From the NCBI GenBank assembly GCA_030425425.1, contig JAUIAO010000006.1, positions 1-64,000 on the forward strand: DNA of 64,000 bases. Reading direction: 5' to 3'. Of the stretch, positions 61,822 to 64,000 are shown piece after piece. Below the pieces are notes generated by a model. It did not search any database and had not been told where the DNA came from. It was given only the letters and a program-made list of their open reading frames with translations. The DNA is from Bacteroidia bacterium. GTDB taxonomy: Bacteria > Bacteroidota > Bacteroidia > Cytophagales > Cyclobacteriaceae. A program made the translations under genes and the position numbers. Every line of letters starts with the position of its first letter. Position 1 is the first letter of the stretch.

Positions 61822-62907
61822 TTGAGTTTACCAACTACCATATCCAAAATCATTCATATTGATATGGATGCATTTTATGCGTCGGTAGAGCAACATGACA
61901 ATCCTGATTATCTAGGAAAGCCGATAGCTGTAGGTGGAAACCGGGAAAGGGGTGTGGTAGCGGCAGCCAGCTATGAAGCAAGAAAATATGGGGTAAAGTC
62001 CGCCATGCCATCTGTTATTGCAGCAAGAAAGTGTCCTGATTTGATTTTCGTAAAACCAAGGTTTGATCGGTACAAAGAAGTTTCAAAACAGATCCGGGAT
62101 ATTTTCCATCATTATACCGACCTGGTAGAACCTCTTAGTCTGGATGAAGCTTATCTGGACGTGACTGAAAATAAAATCGGACTGAACTCCGCAACAATCA
62201 TTGCCAATGAAATCAGGAGTAAAATTCTGGATCAAACCGGCTTAACTGCGTCTGCAGGAATCTCCTATTGTAAGTTTCTGGCCAAGACAGCTTCAGACGT
62301 TAATAAACCGAACGGTATATTTACCATCCTACCCGATGATGCAGACGATTATCTCCGCAAAATGCCCATCAGACAATTCCATGGAATTGGAAAATCTACC
62401 TCTGAAAAAATGATTAAAGCCGGTATATTCACAGGAGGTGATTTGAGAAAGAAATCCAAAGAAGATCTGGTCAGGAGATTTGGAAAAGCTGGTGGTTACT
62501 ATTTCAACATTTGCAGAGGTATTGACAACCGTCCGGTAATGCCTGATCGAGAACGAAAATCTGTGAGCGCTGAGCGAACTTTTGATCATAACCTGATGCA
62601 GCTGGAGGATATAACCTCAGAATTAGAGCGAATCGGCAGGATTACCTTTCTCCGATATCAGCCCCAGAACAAGCCCGGAAGAACCGTGACGATTAAGGTG
62701 AAGTATGGTGATTTCAAACAAATCACCAGAAGCCATACTTTCGAAGAAACAATATCTTCTGAAAGTCAGCTTCTGGAAGCGGTGAACAGTTTGGTTGACA
62801 GTAGCTTAATTCGAGATGAAGGCATCAGACTTCTGGGAGTAGGCATTAGTAGCTTACAAAGCGATGAACCCACTAAAAGACCCGACCAACTCACACTGAA
62901 CTTCTAA
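61822..62907 (+). CDS. dinB: DNA polymerase IV (DinB)
   Basis: A 361-residue Y-family polymerase. Catalytic acids: Asp14 and Asp16 in IDMDAFYASVE, and Asp108-Glu109 in SLDEAYLDV. Fingers region GVVAAASYEARKYGVKSAM and little-finger domain with SVSAERTFD follow. The C-terminal QLTLNF is a likely sliding-clamp-binding motif. It copies damaged DNA at low fidelity. The start is TTG, as no ATG lies ahead of the first catalytic Asp. The stop overlaps the convergent kinase-like gene by 4 bp. Confidence 0.93.
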   Translation: MSLPTTISKIIHIDMDAFYASVEQHDNPDYLGKPIAVGGNRERGVVAAASYEARKYGVKSAMPSVIAARKCPDLIFVKPRFDRYKEVSKQIRDIFHHYTDLVEPLSLDEAYLDVTENKIGLNSATIIANEIRSKILDQTGLTASAGISYCKFLAKTASDVNKPNGIFTILPDDADDYLRKMPIRQFHGIGKSTSEKMIKAGIFTGGDLRKKSKEDLVRRFGKAGGYYFNICRGIDNRPVMPDRERKSVSAERTFDHNLMQLEDITSELERIGRITFLRYQPQNKPGRTVTIKVKYGDFKQITRSHTFEETISSESQLLEAVNSLVDSSLIRDEGIRLLGVGISSLQSDEPTKRPDQLTLNF

Positions 62908-63620
62908 GCATGTACAGCATATTTTGAAGCCACAGCAATAAATTCTCGTCTTTCCATGAGGTTGAGAATCATCTCAGAAATCTCATGATCATCCATAGTT
63001 TTTACATTGATTATCAGATCGTATGTAGATTGATCAAACTTTCTACCAGAAATATTCTCTATCCATTTAATTCTATTGGCATCCATTTTTTTGATAAGCT
63101 CTGCCGCGTTGACCAAAGAAATTTTCATCGACCTTGACACATTCTCTACCCTCCAGTCTATAGGAGCCACCAGTCTCACTCTTAATACACGTTCGATACC
63201 TTCCGTGACAAAACTTCCTCCCCTACCAACGATGATGATATTTCCTTTCTTAGCATAAGTGAGTATGATCTCGTTGATCTTCTCAATGATTTTACTTTCT
63301 GAAATGTCATAATGTTGCCCAAGAGAGGCAAACAAGCTCCTTACCGGATCGGCATCATACTGCTGAACCTTCAGATCCACCACCGATGGCTTCAATCCCA
63401 ATTCCTTTGCGGAATCCTCAATGATTTCCTTACTAATGTATTGCCAGGGATGCTTTTTTTGAAGTCTTGGGCGGTCATTGATTTCCTTGACCATCATTCG
63501 TGCAATTCGGTTACCCTCACAACCATACTGTCTGGAAAAAGTAAGAACCGGCCCGTCAAAAGCCGTATTCTGTGCCAGAAGATCACGCCCTTCGTAATAT
63601 TTTTTCAAATCGATTTTCAT
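62904..63620 (-). CDS. Cytidylate-kinase-like protein
   Basis: A 238-residue protein of the cytidylate-kinase-like (PF13189-type) family. A degenerate P-loop, TFSRQYGCEGNRIARM (28-43), is followed by WQYISKEIIEDSAKELGL and IIIVGRGGSFV. It is not the standard CMP kinase; substrate unknown. The C-terminal half has the LID-like Arg-rich part (LRVRLVAPIDWRVENVSR). It is on the minus strand, opposite dinB. Confidence 0.8.
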   Translation of the reverse strand: MKIDLKKYYEGRDLLAQNTAFDGPVLTFSRQYGCEGNRIARMMVKEINDRPRLQKKHPWQYISKEIIEDSAKELGLKPSVVDLKVQQYDADPVRSLFASLGQHYDISESKIIEKINEIILTYAKKGNIIIVGRGGSFVTEGIERVLRVRLVAPIDWRVENVSRSMKISLVNAAELIKKMDANRIKWIENISGRKFDQSTYDLIINVKTMDDHEISEMILNLMERREFIAVASKYAVHA

Positions 63621-63711
63621 AATAGTCTCTTAAAAAATGTCCACTAAAAAGTTAGAAATAGAAATTCAAATAAAGAATGACCTAGCTCAGTCCTCGCAAA
63701 CTTTTCACGAT

Positions 63712-63742
63712 TTTGTTAATTATATACCGTTTGGTATATTTG
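63712..63742 (+). promoter_or_regulatory. Consensus promoter of the TetR gene, overlapping an operator
   Basis: TTTG (63712-63715), 19 bp, then TATATTTG (63735-63742): a perfect Bacteroidota -33/-7 pair. The inverted repeat ATATACC-GTTT-GGTATAT (63722-63739) overlaps the spacer and -7 box, a natural site for TetR autoregulation. The predicted start falls near 63747, at the ATG. Confidence 0.7.
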
Positions 63743-63746
63743 TAGA

Positions 63747-64000
63747 ATGAGAGATGCCTCACAAACTAAAAATTTAATTATAACAAAAGCGATTTCCCTT
63801 TTTAATACCAAAGGGTATAGAGCCACCTCATTGTCTGATATCACTAAAGCGACAGGCATGACAAAGGGAGCCATTTATGGTAATTTCAATAATAAGGATG
63901 CTGTGGCTGTAGCATCGTTCGAATATGCTTCACAGAAAGTATTAGGAGATCTGAGAGAGCGAATCAAATCTGCCCCTACAGCTCCTGATAAGTTAAAAGC
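63747..64000 (+). CDS. TetR-family regulator (5' part, cut by window end)
   Basis: The visible 84 codons encode a TetR N-terminal helix-turn-helix: NLIITKAISLFNTKGYRATS, then LSDITKATGMTKGAIYGNF with FNNKDAVAVA. These families repress efflux or metabolic genes and release DNA on ligand binding. The ligand-binding part lies beyond the window. The promoter has an overlapping palindrome, so it probably regulates itself. The nearby MFS gene (about 3 kb away) could be a target, which is inference. Confidence 0.88.
   Translation, partial: MRDASQTKNLIITKAISLFNTKGYRATSLSDITKATGMTKGAIYGNFNNKDAVAVASFEYASQKVLGDLRERIKSAPTAPDKLK

Noticed and set aside
1-64000. tRNA and rRNA genes
   Set aside because: No T-arm plus acceptor pairing or rRNA-like conserved stretch was recognised on either strand by eye; a covariance-model scan would be decisive.

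Overview
The window looks like chromosomal DNA of a marine, free-living Bacteroidota, most likely a Cytophagales relative of Reichenbachiella or Marivirga (inference; no rRNA or other marker gene is present). The support is low GC, many exported lipoproteins with a Bacteroidota-style lipobox, C-terminal type IX secretion (T9SS) sorting domains, a CarboxypepD_reg/TonB receptor, an OmpA/PD40 envelope protein, the MoxR-DUF58-SpoIIM-RDD block, and promoters of the TTG-N19-TAnnTTTG type. No tRNA, rRNA, CRISPR array or complete insertion sequence was found.

Layout. 0-5.3 kb: the 5' end of a group II intron placed directly behind a terminator, a small coiled-coil gene, a serpin lipoprotein, a TonB-dependent receptor and a membrane-anchored helical protein. 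5.3-15.5 kb: a surface-glycan region with a nucleotide-sugar 4-epimerase, a GT90, a GT4-like enzyme, a DUF616 glycosyltransferase, a methyltransferase, GT25 and GT34-like enzymes and a cyclic-peptide-type ABC exporter. 15.5-21.3 kb: thioredoxin-like, hypothetical, retropepsin-PDZ and VPS10/BNR proteins. 21.3-25.3 kb: the most unusual part. Three small lipoprotein genes, all on the minus strand, are each bounded by their own inverted repeats and separated by two homologous palindromic spacers of about 235 bp, like gene cassettes. Next to them lies a 1.08 kb gene-free block holding adjacent arrays of short words repeated every 20-21 bp.

25.3-33.3 kb: a polysaccharide cluster (GH2, PL11, BNR_4, GH105) that fits rhamnogalacturonan breakdown, without a SusCD pair. 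33.5-37.5 kb: an ATP-cone nuclease, a DHFR-like reductase and two coupled exported proteins. 37.5-39.7 kb: a small accessory island (frameshifted DUF4160, DUF2442, DUF559 and ParDE) between direct repeats and G/C-rich palindromes. 39.7-46.4 kb: the MoxR/DUF58/DUF4350/DUF4129/SpoIIM/RDD block. 46.4-64 kb: mostly housekeeping genes: a T9SS cargo protein, HslV, pyruvate dehydrogenase E2, a YheT-type hydrolase, a degenerate SRAP protein, a PorE-like OmpA protein, FabH, a MORN protein, a sulfotransferase-like protein, a PstS-like binding protein, a class IV aminotransferase, thiol peroxidase, an MFS transporter, DNA polymerase IV, a cytidylate-kinase-like protein and the start of a TetR gene cut by the window edge.

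The leading candidates for an undescribed system are (1) the lipoprotein cassette array with palindromic spacers and (2) the helically phased 20.5/21-bp arrays beside it. Both calls rest on base positions read by eye; their functions are unknown.
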